Assembly: GCA_035275065.1 (NCBI GenBank)
Contig: DATENM010000065.1
Span: 39,439-103,438 of the forward strand
Reading direction: 5' to 3'
DNA: 64,000 nt
Origin: Blastocatellia bacterium
GTDB taxonomy: Bacteria > Acidobacteriota > Blastocatellia > UBA7656
Shown in pieces: positions 25,089-32,254 of the stretch. Each line of letters begins with the position of its first letter. Position 1 is the first letter of the stretch. The notes under the pieces are model-generated. The model saw only the letters and a program-made list of their open reading frames with translations, made no database searches and was not told the origin of the DNA. Position numbers and translations under genes: made by a program.

Positions 25089-27428
25089 ATGACCGCATCG
25101 GCAACCCAGGTTTCTCTTGAACAGCCGCGCCGCGCCCGGCGACCGCGACGTCTGTGGCTCAAGTTTTTGCTGACGCTCATCCTTCTACTGGTCGCCGGCT
25201 TCATCGCCCTCGGCGCGTGGCCCGCGCCCAAAGATTTTGCCGGCGACGAAGGGCTCACCGGCGTCAACCCGAACGGCGGCGGATTGCTGCGGCCCTTCCC
25301 TTCGATGGTCGTGCGCGGCGATAACGACACCAACGATGCGAAGTTCAAAGAGCGTGTTGCGCTTGGGCGGCTGCTCTTCTTCGACCCGATTCTTTCGGGC
25401 GATAACAGTGTCTCGTGCGCGACCTGTCATCACCCCGACCTCGGCTTCGGTGACGGGCGCGGCCTGGCGATGGGCAAAGGTGGCAAGGGGCTAGGCCCTG
25501 AGCGCGCCGGCGGCGCTGACGTGAGGCGCGGCGCGCCGAGCATTTGGAATGCGGCTTACAATCACCTGCAATTCTGGGATGGCCGCGCCCGCGACCTCGA
25601 AGCGCAAGCCGAAGGGCCGATCAAGAGCGATGTCGAGATGAACGAGAACCCCGACATCCTGGTCGGCGAGCTCAAGAACATTCCCGAATACGCGCAGAAG
25701 TTCGACGCCGCCTTTGGCGGCGCCAGCGGTTCGGGGATCACCTTTGAAAACGTCACCAAAGCGGTCGCCGCTTTCGAGCGCACCCTGACGGCCAACAATG
25801 CGCCGTTCGACCGTTATGCGGCGGGCGACCGCTCGGCGCTGTCGGCGGCGCAGGTGCGCGGCTTCGATCTCTTCCGCTCAGGGCGCACGCGCTGCTTCGA
25901 GTGCCACGGCATGCCGACGTTCGCCAACCGCGATTTCAAGATTGTTGGCGTCCCCGATCTCGACAGCAACAATCCCGACTTCGGTCGCTTCGACGTGACC
26001 AAAGGCGAAGGCAACAAGTACGCCTTTAAAGTGCCGACGCTACGCAACGTCGTCTTGAACGCGCCGTACATGCACAATGGCAAATTCAAGACGCTCGAAG
26101 AGGTGCTGGACTTCTACGCCGCGGGCGGCGGGCCCGGTGTCGGCTTCAAGGCCGCGAAAGTTGACGACAAGATTCATACCTACTCGATCACCGCGGAAGA
26201 GAAGCAAGACTTGATCGCCTTCCTTTATGCGCTGGTGGACGAGTCGAACCTGCCGCAGATTCCCGAGCGCGTGCCGTCTGGAATGGCGGTCGTGCCGCAC
26301 CTCGACAATCCGGCGCGGGCGCTGATTGCCAGGTACAACACCGGCTCGCCGAAAGAAGAAGTCGCCAGCCGCGCGCCGCAGACGCTGACGGTCAAAGCCG
26401 GCGAGGCGATTCAGGCGGCGGTCAATCGCGCGCGACCGGGCGACACCATCGAAGTGATGCCCGGCGTCTATCGCGAAGAGGTCAAGATTGACCTCGACAG
26501 CATCACGCTGCGCGGCATCGCGGACGCGAAAGCGACGCCGTCGCGCCCGGTCTTTGAGGGCGACGGCAAACTCTCGGATGCGGTCATCAACACCGGCAGC
26601 AATTTCGTCATCGAAAACTTCGACGTACAGCATTACATCGCTAACGGCATCGTCGCGCAGCACGCCCGCAACGTCACCTTCCGCAACTTGATGATAAACA
26701 CCACGGGACTCTACGGCGTCTACCCGGTGAGCTGTACGGGCGTCGAGATCGATCATTGCGTTGCCACAGGCATTGCCGACGCGGCGCTCTACGTCGGCCA
26801 GTCGCGCGACATTCGCGTCCACGACAGCGAAGCCTATGCCAACGTCACCGGCATCGAGATTGAAAACTCGATCAACGCCGTTGTCGAAAACAATTTCGTG
26901 CATGACAACGCCGGCGGCCTGCTGGTTTTCGTGCTGCCGAACAACGTTTCGAAGGTCGGGCGCGATTGCCTCGTCCGCAACAATCGCATCATTGAAAACA
27001 ACCACGCGAACTTCGGCAACCCGAACGCGATTGTCTCGAACGTGCCGCCCGGATCGGGCCTCCTGGTGATGGCGGCGGACAACACCGAAGTCACCGGCAA
27101 CGAGATTCGCGGCAACCAGAGCTATGGCGTGCTGGTCTGCGGCCTCGACATCGCCTTCCCGAAAGGCACGGCGTTCGATGTCGGGCCGACGCCGGAAAAC
27201 ACCTTCGTCCACGACAACCGCTACGCCGACAACGGCAAGTCGCCATCGGAAAAATATAAAGAAGGCGGCATACCGGGGGCCGATCTGGTGTGGGACCTGT
27301 CGGGCTGGTCGAATCGCTGGAGCGAGACGAATGTAACGCGCGCCACGCCGGTCTTGAATGCGAGCTGGCCGACCTTCGCGCGCCGCGCCGAGTGGCGCAT
27401 CTTGAAGTTCATGGAAAAATACCTGTAA
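25089..27428 (+). CDS. Diheme cytochrome c peroxidase (MauG/CcpA type) fused to a parallel beta-helix domain
   Basis: 779 residues. An N-terminal membrane anchor (about 22-45, no cleavage site obvious) is followed by a CcpA/MauG-like diheme domain to about residue 410, with CATCH at 110-114 and CFECH at 269-273; the PTLRNVVLNAPYMHNGKFKTLEEVLDFY segment is typical. From about 435 begins a right-handed beta-helix (AGEAIQAAVNRARPGDTIEVMPGVYREEVKID, then repeated NVTGIEIENS and VVENNFVHDNAGG rungs) like NosD and pectate lyases. Peroxidases of this family reduce H2O2 or oxidise protein or small-molecule targets in the periplasm; beta-helices of this kind bind sugars or assist metal-site assembly. 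The fusion suggests a surface-bound oxidation enzyme. A strong promoter precedes it, and the GlpF-like gene follows 15 nt later. Confidence 0.87.
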   Translation: MTASATQVSLEQPRRARRPRRLWLKFLLTLILLLVAGFIALGAWPAPKDFAGDEGLTGVNPNGGGLLRPFPSMVVRGDNDTNDAKFKERVALGRLLFFDPILSGDNSVSCATCHHPDLGFGDGRGLAMGKGGKGLGPERAGGADVRRGAPSIWNAAYNHLQFWDGRARDLEAQAEGPIKSDVEMNENPDILVGELKNIPEYAQKFDAAFGGASGSGITFENVTKAVAAFERTLTANNAPFDRYAAGDRSALSAAQVRGFDLFRSGRTRCFECHGMPTFANRDFKIVGVPDLDSNNPDFGRFDVTKGEGNKYAFKVPTLRNVVLNAPYMHNGKFKTLEEVLDFYAAGGGPGVGFKAAKVDDKIHTYSITAEEKQDLIAFLYALVDESNLPQIPERVPSGMAVVPHLDNPARALIARYNTGSPKEEVASRAPQTLTVKAGEAIQAAVNRARPGDTIEVMPGVYREEVKIDLDSITLRGIADAKATPSRPVFEGDGKLSDAVINTGSNFVIENFDVQHYIANGIVAQHARNVTFRNLMINTTGLYGVYPVSCTGVEIDHCVATGIADAALYVGQSRDIRVHDSEAYANVTGIEIENSINAVVENNFVHDNAGGLLVFVLPNNVSKVGRDCLVRNNRIIENNHANFGNPNAIVSNVPPGSGLLVMAADNTEVTGNEIRGNQSYGVLVCGLDIAFPKGTAFDVGPTPENTFVHDNRYADNGKSPSEKYKEGGIPGADLVWDLSGWSNRWSETNVTRATPVLNASWPTFARRAEWRILKFMEKYL

Positions 27429-27443
27429 CGACTTGGAGGATGA

Positions 27444-28328
27444 ATGTCGAAAGCCGTTGCCGCAGCCGGAAACATTGAAATGACCGAACCACCCGGCAAG
27501 AGCTTGCTTGCCTCGCCGCTCGCGGGCGCCTGCCTCGGCGAATTCTTTGGCACGTTCGTCGTCATCCTGGTCGGCGATGGCGCAGTCGCCGCGGCGGTCT
27601 TCACCGGCGCGCTCGATGGCTGGGCGGTGGCGGTGATGTGGGGGTTGGCGGTGACCTTTGCCATCTACGTCGCCAGCCCTGTGTCAGAAGCGCACTTCAA
27701 CCCGGCGGTGACGCTGACGATGGCCGTGTTTCGCGGCTTCCCGGCGAAACGTATTCTGCCTTACATTCTCAGCCAGATCGCCGGCGCGTTTACGGCGTCG
27801 GCTTGCGTCTACTGGCTATGGCATGGCTTCTGGCAGCCGACGGCGGAAAAGCTCGGCGTCGAGATCGGCGGGCCGGGGAGCCAAAAACTGATGGCCATCT
27901 TCTCGTGCTTCTATCCCAACCCCGGCGGCGTCGGCGTGGACGCCGCCGCGCTGGCGAAAGTCAGCACGTCGAGCGCGTTCTTCGTCGAAGTCGTGCTGAC
28001 GGCTTTCCTGATGATGATGATCTTCGCCTTGACCGAGCCTGATAAGCCGGGGCTGCCTGAAGCGGGCCTGGGGCCGGTCTTCATCGGGCTGACGGTGACG
28101 GCGATTGTCGGCCTCGGCGGGTCGCTGACGATGGACGCGGTCAACCCTGTGCGCGATTTCGGGCCGCGACTGTTTGCTTATGCGGCAGGCTTCGGGAAGA
28201 TTGCTTTTCCCGGCCCGCGGGGTAATGAATGGTGGCTCTACATCGTCGCACCGATCATCGGCGGGCCGCTCGGGGCGGCGGCTTACCGTTATCTCGTCTG
28301 CCGCTTTCTGCCGGCGACGAAGAAGTGA
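27444..28328 (+). CDS. MIP-family channel, glycerol-facilitator-like
   Basis: 294 residues with six predicted membrane helices and the two half-helices of aquaporins. The first signature is canonical (HFNPAVT). The second reads VNPVRDFGPR, with Val replacing Ala; the Asp after Arg is the mark of the aquaglyceroporin (GlpF) group. A long periplasmic loop separates helices 3 and 4. GGAGGA precedes the ATG. Its 15-nt distance from the cytochrome peroxidase suggests cotranscription; conduction of a neutral solute, possibly H2O2 or glycerol, would fit but is not proven. Confidence 0.85.
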   Translation: MSKAVAAAGNIEMTEPPGKSLLASPLAGACLGEFFGTFVVILVGDGAVAAAVFTGALDGWAVAVMWGLAVTFAIYVASPVSEAHFNPAVTLTMAVFRGFPAKRILPYILSQIAGAFTASACVYWLWHGFWQPTAEKLGVEIGGPGSQKLMAIFSCFYPNPGGVGVDAAALAKVSTSSAFFVEVVLTAFLMMMIFALTEPDKPGLPEAGLGPVFIGLTVTAIVGLGGSLTMDAVNPVRDFGPRLFAYAAGFGKIAFPGPRGNEWWLYIVAPIIGGPLGAAAYRYLVCRFLPATKK

Positions 28329-28401
28329 TCAGGCAATAGTCCGAATCCTGGCGGTGGAACAGTTCCTAAGATGACTAACCTGGCAACGGGACATGCGGCG
28401 G

Positions 28402-28815
28402 TTAGACTTTGAAGAGCTTGTCGAAGGCCGAGCGCGGGTCTTTCACGGTTGAAGCCGCCGTCGTGGTTTCGCGCTCGATGGTCTTGCGCGGCTCGAATAT
28501 GGCGCAGACGTTGCGTTCGTCTTTCTTGGCAATGCGCTCGGTGACCGGCTTGCGACACTGAAAGCGGGCGCCGGGATCAAAGCTGACACAGTTCTTGCAA
28601 GTGTGCAGGTCGCTGTTGCATTTCGGGCACTGTTGCTCAGCGGCAATGCCGCCGACTTCGATGTTGATCATCTGGCCGCAAAGATTGCAGCGTGTGACTT
28701 CGCGAAAGGCCGGCAGCTTTGGCGCGCGCATGTCACTTTTTTGCGGGCTCGGGCGCGGCTTCTGCTCATGGCCGTCATCCTGTTGATAGCCCCGCTGTTT
28801 GTATTTCCTATCCAT
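28402..28815 (-). CDS. Small zinc-ribbon-like protein of unknown function
   Basis: 137 residues. A basic, disordered N-terminus (about 35 residues) precedes a cysteine-rich core: CNLCG, CPKC, CKNC, then single Cys residues in FQCRKP and NVCAIFEPR, eight in all, enough for two structural zinc sites. The C-terminus (DPRSAFDKLFKV) resembles short regulatory tails. I do not recognise the family. It is convergent with the channel gene and divergent from the pheA leader. Confidence 0.65.
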   Translation of the reverse strand: MDRKYKQRGYQQDDGHEQKPRPSPQKSDMRAPKLPAFREVTRCNLCGQMINIEVGGIAAEQQCPKCNSDLHTCKNCVSFDPGARFQCRKPVTERIAKKDERNVCAIFEPRKTIERETTTAASTVKDPRSAFDKLFKV

Positions 28816-29045
28816 AAAATTCTCCTGTTTGATTGAGCGACAGACGATAATCTTCCTGAGTCGTTGATCAGTCGGTCAGTTGTGGAAGCAATTCACCTGC
28901 CGCGGTCCGAGAGGCTCTCGGCTTGTATCCTTGAATCAGAGCTTGGTGATCGGGAGTTCCAAGATCGACTTAACGTAACACCAACCTTATACATCATCGG
29001 CGCGCGGTAATCAATCGAAATCGGCTAAACCTCAGAAACTGATGC
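28816..29045. other. Gene-free stretch upstream of the pheA promoter
   Basis: About 230 nt between the zinc-protein gene and the pheA promoter. I see no open frame with a ribosome-binding site and no clear hairpin. It probably carries the promoter of the divergent zinc-protein gene, but no convincing boxes were found. Confidence 0.4.
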
Positions 29046-29074
29046 TTGACAAGCCCCCCGGAGTTGCTCATAAT
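29046..29074 (+). promoter_or_regulatory. Sigma70-type promoter of the pheA-aroF operon
   Basis: TTGACA at 29046-29051, 17-nt spacer, CATAAT at 29069-29074 (one mismatch to consensus). Transcription would start near 29081, giving a ~250-nt leader ahead of pheA that contains the attenuator. Confidence 0.78.
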
Positions 29075-29108
29075 GCCGGCCAAGCTGCTCGTGCAGCCCG
29101 ATCACGCA

Positions 29109-29234
29109 ATGATTCCACGCCCTGCTCAAACGGTTATTAACTGGCGACGCCGCTCGGTGGCGGGGTTCTGCTTTGCTTTCCGCTTTAGCTTTATCTTTAG
29201 CACCGCACACGGAGCGGGGAGCGCGCGAGCCTGA
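29109..29234 (+). CDS. pheL: pheA leader peptide with alternating Phe codons
   Basis: A 41-residue open frame (ATG 29109; GTG 29157 is an alternative shorter start) ending in TGA at 29232-29234. Its control stretch FCFAFRFSFIF has six Phe codons at 29166, 29172, 29178, 29184, 29190 and 29196, every second codon. Directly after the stop comes the terminator stem in front of pheA. This is the design of pheL-type leader peptides: ribosome stalling at Phe codons when Phe-tRNA is scarce lets the antiterminator form. The Shine-Dalgarno sequence is weak. The peptide is not related in sequence to enterobacterial PheL; the symbol denotes the inferred role only. Confidence 0.7.
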   Translation: MIPRPAQTVINWRRRSVAGFCFAFRFSFIFSTAHGAGSARA

Positions 29235-29303
29235 ATCCCAGGCAGATCGCAAAGGTTTACGAAGCCCGCTCCTTCCGACGAGGGAGCGGGCTTCAAACGT
29301 TTT
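29211..29303 (+). promoter_or_regulatory. Phenylalanine attenuator: antiterminator and terminator arms
   Basis: GGAGCGGG occurs twice, at 29211-29218 (inside the leader-peptide frame) and 29283-29290. Both copies can pair with CCCGCTCC at 29265-29272. The first pairing is an antiterminator; the second is part of the 12-bp terminator stem 29261-29272 / 29283-29294. A ribosome at the leader stop codon (29232) would cover the first copy and leave the terminator free to fold. A ribosome stalled on the Phe codons would leave it exposed. Confidence 0.72.
29261..29303 (+). terminator. Attenuator terminator hairpin before pheA
   Basis: Perfect 12-bp stem GAAGCCCGCTCC / GGAGCGGGCTTC with a 10-nt loop. 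The following AAACGTTTT has only a short T-run, so termination may be partial. It ends 28 nt upstream of the pheA ATG. Confidence 0.75.
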
Positions 29304-29330
29304 CAGCGCAAGTGAAGAAAGAGTCAACCG

Positions 29331-30200
29331 ATGATCGACGCAAGCAAGAGAATCAAGGCCGCGTTTCAGGGCGAGCGCGGCGCGTTTAGCGAAGACGCGG
29401 CGCGTCAACTGCTCGGCCCGGCGGTCGAAACGCTTGCCTATCGCAGCTTTGATGAGATGTTCGACGCCGTCTCCGCGGGCGCTGCCGATTGCGCCGTCGC
29501 GCCGATTGAAAACAGCCTCGCCGGCTCGGTCATCCGCAACTATGACCTGCTCGAAGAGCGCGAGTTGACGATCATCGGCGAAACCAACGTCCGCATCATT
29601 CACAACCTGATCGCGCCCGCGGGCGTCGGCCTCGATGACGTGCGCCACGTCTATTCGCACCCGGTGGCGCTGGCGCAGTGCGAACGCTTCCTGCGGGCTC
29701 AGCCGCAACTGGCCGCCGAAGTCGCTTACGACACCGCCGGCAGCGTCAAGATGGTCATGGAGCGCGGACGGCGCGACGAAGCGGCCATCGCCGGCGCCAC
29801 CGCCGCTGAAGTGTATGGCGCGCAGATCATTGCTTCGGGCATTGAAGACAACCCGGCTAACTTCACGCGCTTTCTCTTGCTAGCGCAGCCGGAGCGCGCC
29901 GCCGAGATTGCGACGACGAACCGCGACGCCGAGCGCAAGACGACTATCATCTTCCGCGTCGCCAACCAGCCGGGCTCGTTGTTTCGGGCGCTGGCCGTCT
30001 TCGCGCTGCGCGACATTGACCTGACGAAGATCGAATCGCGGCCCATTGAAGGCCGCCCCTGGGAGTATTCATTCTATCTCGACCTGATCGGCGACCGGCA
30101 CGAGCCGCGCATTGAGCGCGCCCTCATGCACCTCGGCGAGATGATCGAGAGCATCCGCGTGCTCGGCAGCTATCCGAAGGCGGTGACAAGTGACGAGTGA
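29331..30200 (+). CDS. pheA: Prephenate dehydratase (PDT-ACT)
   Basis: Converts prephenate to phenylpyruvate in Phe synthesis. 289 residues: PDT domain 1 to ~190 (AAFQGERGAFSEDAA, CAVAPIENSLAGSV, YSHPVALAQC, DTAGSVKMV, NPANFTRFLLL) and a C-terminal ACT domain (TTIIFRVANQPGSLFRAL, then KIESRPIEG), where the ESRP motif binds Phe for feedback inhibition. It has no chorismate mutase domain. The ATG has AAGAAAGAG upstream. Transcription looks controlled by the Phe attenuator, so enzyme activity and expression would both answer to Phe. The last codons (VTSDE) and stop come from a 7-nt repeat that separates it from aroF. Confidence 0.96.
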   Translation: MIDASKRIKAAFQGERGAFSEDAARQLLGPAVETLAYRSFDEMFDAVSAGAADCAVAPIENSLAGSVIRNYDLLEERELTIIGETNVRIIHNLIAPAGVGLDDVRHVYSHPVALAQCERFLRAQPQLAAEVAYDTAGSVKMVMERGRRDEAAIAGATAAEVYGAQIIASGIEDNPANFTRFLLLAQPERAAEIATTNRDAERKTTIIFRVANQPGSLFRALAVFALRDIDLTKIESRPIEGRPWEYSFYLDLIGDRHEPRIERALMHLGEMIESIRVLGSYPKAVTSDE

Positions 30201-30280
30201 CAAGTGACAAGAAGGAAACGCGCGAAACGGTTGCGTCGCTTCTTGATCCTTCTTGTCACTTGTCACTTGTCACTTGTCAC
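30183..30280. repeat. 7-nt-unit inverted repeat (TGACAAG) between pheA and aroF
   Basis: Arms 30183-30216 and 30247-30280 are 34 nt with one mismatch; each holds four TGACAAG-like units; the loop is 30 nt. The left arm supplies the last codons and stop of pheA. The hairpin would lie inside a pheA-aroF transcript and could protect or trim it. Confidence 0.92.
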
Positions 30281-30301
30281 TGAATAAAGAGGAGGTTTGA
30301 A

Positions 30302-31321
30302 ATGATTATCGCTATGCGCTCGGACGCCACCGAAGAGCAGATCGAATTCGTCTGCGAGAGCATCCGTCATTATGGTTACAAACCGCACGTCATTCGCGGC
30401 GAAGAGCGCGTCGTCATCGGCGCGATTGGCCACGGCGACAACAAAGACCATCTGCAATCGCTGCGCTCCGTAGATGGCGTCGAAAACGTCGTGCCGATTC
30501 TCCAGCCTTATAAGGTCGTCGGCCGCGAGCTGAAACAGGCAAAGACCATCGTGCAGGTCGGCGACCTGGAGATCGGCGGCTCGCAGTTCGTCGTCATGGC
30601 CGGCCCTTGCTCGGTCGAAACTCGCGAGCAGTTGCTGGAGACGGCCGAAGGCGTCAAGTCCGCCGGCGCGCAGGTCTTGCGCGGCGGCGCGTACAAGCCG
30701 CGCACCTCGCCTTACGATTTTCAAGGGCTCGAAGTCGAAGGCTTGAAGCTGCTGGCCGAAGCCCGCGAGCGCACAGGGTTGAAGATCATCACCGAAGTGG
30801 TGACGACCGAAGACACCGAAGTCGTCGCCGAATACGCCGACATCCTGCAAGTCGGCGCGCGCAACATGCAGAACTTCGCCTTGCTCAAGCGGCTCGGACG
30901 CATCAACAAGCCTGTGCTGCTGAAGCGCGGCATGAGCTCGACGATCAAAGAGCTGCTGCTGTCGGCCGAATACATCGTCACGCACGGCAACGATCAGGTG
31001 ATGCTGTGCGAACGTGGCATCCGCACCTTTGAAACGGCGACGCGCAACACGCTCGACCTGGCGGCGGTGCCGCTGCTCAACGAGCTGAGCCACCTGCCGG
31101 TGGTCGTTGACCCTTCACACGCCACAGGCAAGCGCAGCCTGGTGCGCCCGGCGGCGAAAGCCGCCATCGCGATTGGCGCCGACGGCTTGATTATCGAAGT
31201 CCACCCGCGCCCGCACGAAGCATGGTCGGATGGGCCGCAGTCGGTCACGCCGCAAATGTTTGCAGAGATCATGGAAGATGTGCGCCGCTACGCAGCGATG
31301 GAATCGCGGCATATCAGCTGA
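30302..31321 (+). CDS. aroF: 3-deoxy-7-phosphoheptulonate synthase (DAHP synthase, type I beta with FL domain)
   Basis: First enzyme of the shikimate pathway: phosphoenolpyruvate plus erythrose-4-phosphate give DAHP. 339 residues. The N-terminal ~70 form a ferredoxin-like regulatory domain (MIIAMRSDATEEQIE, PHVIRGEERVVIG), as in the Thermotoga enzyme, which binds aromatic amino acids. The barrel follows with VMAGPCSVE, LRGGAYKPRTSPYDFQG, QVGARNMQNF, LLKRGM, ERGIRTFE and VDPSHATGKR, containing the metal ligands. GAGGAGG precedes the ATG. It is placed 101 nt after pheA, so the Phe attenuator probably controls it too. Confidence 0.96.
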   Translation: MIIAMRSDATEEQIEFVCESIRHYGYKPHVIRGEERVVIGAIGHGDNKDHLQSLRSVDGVENVVPILQPYKVVGRELKQAKTIVQVGDLEIGGSQFVVMAGPCSVETREQLLETAEGVKSAGAQVLRGGAYKPRTSPYDFQGLEVEGLKLLAEARERTGLKIITEVVTTEDTEVVAEYADILQVGARNMQNFALLKRLGRINKPVLLKRGMSSTIKELLLSAEYIVTHGNDQVMLCERGIRTFETATRNTLDLAAVPLLNELSHLPVVVDPSHATGKRSLVRPAAKAAIAIGADGLIIEVHPRPHEAWSDGPQSVTPQMFAEIMEDVRRYAAMESRHIS

Positions 31322-31432
31322 AGCGACGACCGGATAATGGAACCGGTCGCGCAGGACGGCCGTAGTTGACGGCGAATCGTTGACCGCTTATAACCCAATC
31401 GATTCAAGTCCAGGCCCATTACGGAGGAGATC

Positions 31433-32074
31433 ATGCGAAAGCTCACGCTTGCCTTGTTGGTGATGTTGATTGGTGGCGCGCTTCTCAATGCCAATGCCCA
31501 GCAAGCCGCGACGGCGGCGGCGGACCCGCACATGACGGCTGACGAACGCGCACAGGTCATCAAGTGGATGAACGACACGCAGAAGGAGTATCTCGACCGC
31601 CTCGAACACGTAAGCGAGGCGCAATGGAACTGGCGGCCCGCGCCGTTTCGCTGGACGGTCGGTGAAGTCGCCGAGCACATCATGCTCACGGAAGCTCGCC
31701 TCTTCGCCGCGGTCGAGAGGGCGCTCGGCACGCCGGAAAATCCCGACTGGCAGGCGAAGACCCGCGGCAAAGATGCCTTCATCGCACGCGCGCTGCCCAA
31801 TCGTGGCGTCCGCGCCCAGGCCCCTGTCGAGATTCGCCCGACCGGCAAGCTGTCACGCGACGAAGTCGTCCGGCGCTACAAAGCGCTGCGGGCGCGCGCC
31901 CTGGAATTCGCCCGCACCACCGACGCGCCGCTCAAAGCGCACACTATCGAGCATCCCTTCCCTGTCTTCAACACGCTGAATGCCTATGACTGGCTGATCT
32001 ACATCCCGCTGCATAACGAGCGGCACAACAAACAGATGGCCGAAGTCATGGCCGCGCCCGGCTATCCCAAATAG
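31433..32074 (+). CDS. Secreted DinB-family protein
   Basis: 213 residues: a signal peptide (MRKLTLALLVMLIGGALLNANAQ) and a DinB/YfiT-like four-helix bundle. DinB proteins usually bind a divalent metal through three histidines; here the candidates are in VAEHIMLTE and PLHNERHNKQM. Most family members are cytosolic thiol-dependent transferases, so an exported one is less common, though such forms occur in Acidobacteriota. GGAGGA precedes the ATG. No partner gene is evident between aroF and the cytochrome cluster. Confidence 0.8.
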   Translation: MRKLTLALLVMLIGGALLNANAQQAATAAADPHMTADERAQVIKWMNDTQKEYLDRLEHVSEAQWNWRPAPFRWTVGEVAEHIMLTEARLFAAVERALGTPENPDWQAKTRGKDAFIARALPNRGVRAQAPVEIRPTGKLSRDEVVRRYKALRARALEFARTTDAPLKAHTIEHPFPVFNTLNAYDWLIYIPLHNERHNKQMAEVMAAPGYPK

Positions 32075-32165
32075 CCGAAAAACCACGAGTCATGGCATTT
32101 TTGAATTATCTTGAACTCCGACTCAAGTTTTACCGTAAAATTCTGCACGGCTGTTCAGAATTTCC

Positions 32166-32194
32166 TTGACACCGTATGCGCGCGAATTTAGCAT
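32166..32194 (+). promoter_or_regulatory. Candidate promoter of the cytochrome/copper-protein array
   Basis: TTGACA at 32166-32171, 17-nt spacer, TAGCAT at 32189-32194 (two mismatches to TATAAT). The start would be near 32201, about 54 nt before the first gene of the array. Confidence 0.6.
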
Positions 32195-32254
32195 TGTAGC
32201 GCTTGGAATTTTGGCTCAGCAGTGGTCGTAACACCCACCGAAGGAGACCGCGTG

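Noticed and set aside
26040..27212. Minus-strand frame of 390 codons opposite the beta-helix domain
   Set aside because: Composition is Val/Asp/Arg-rich antisense type with no domain; the plus strand is clearly coding.
28816..29330. T-box or known riboswitch upstream of pheA
   Set aside because: No T-box consensus (AGGGTGGNACCGCG) and no riboswitch core; the Phe-rich leader frame and competing stems explain the region better.
29025..29708. Minus-strand frame across the pheA leader
   Set aside because: It overlaps the promoter, the attenuator and the start of pheA and has no recognisable features.
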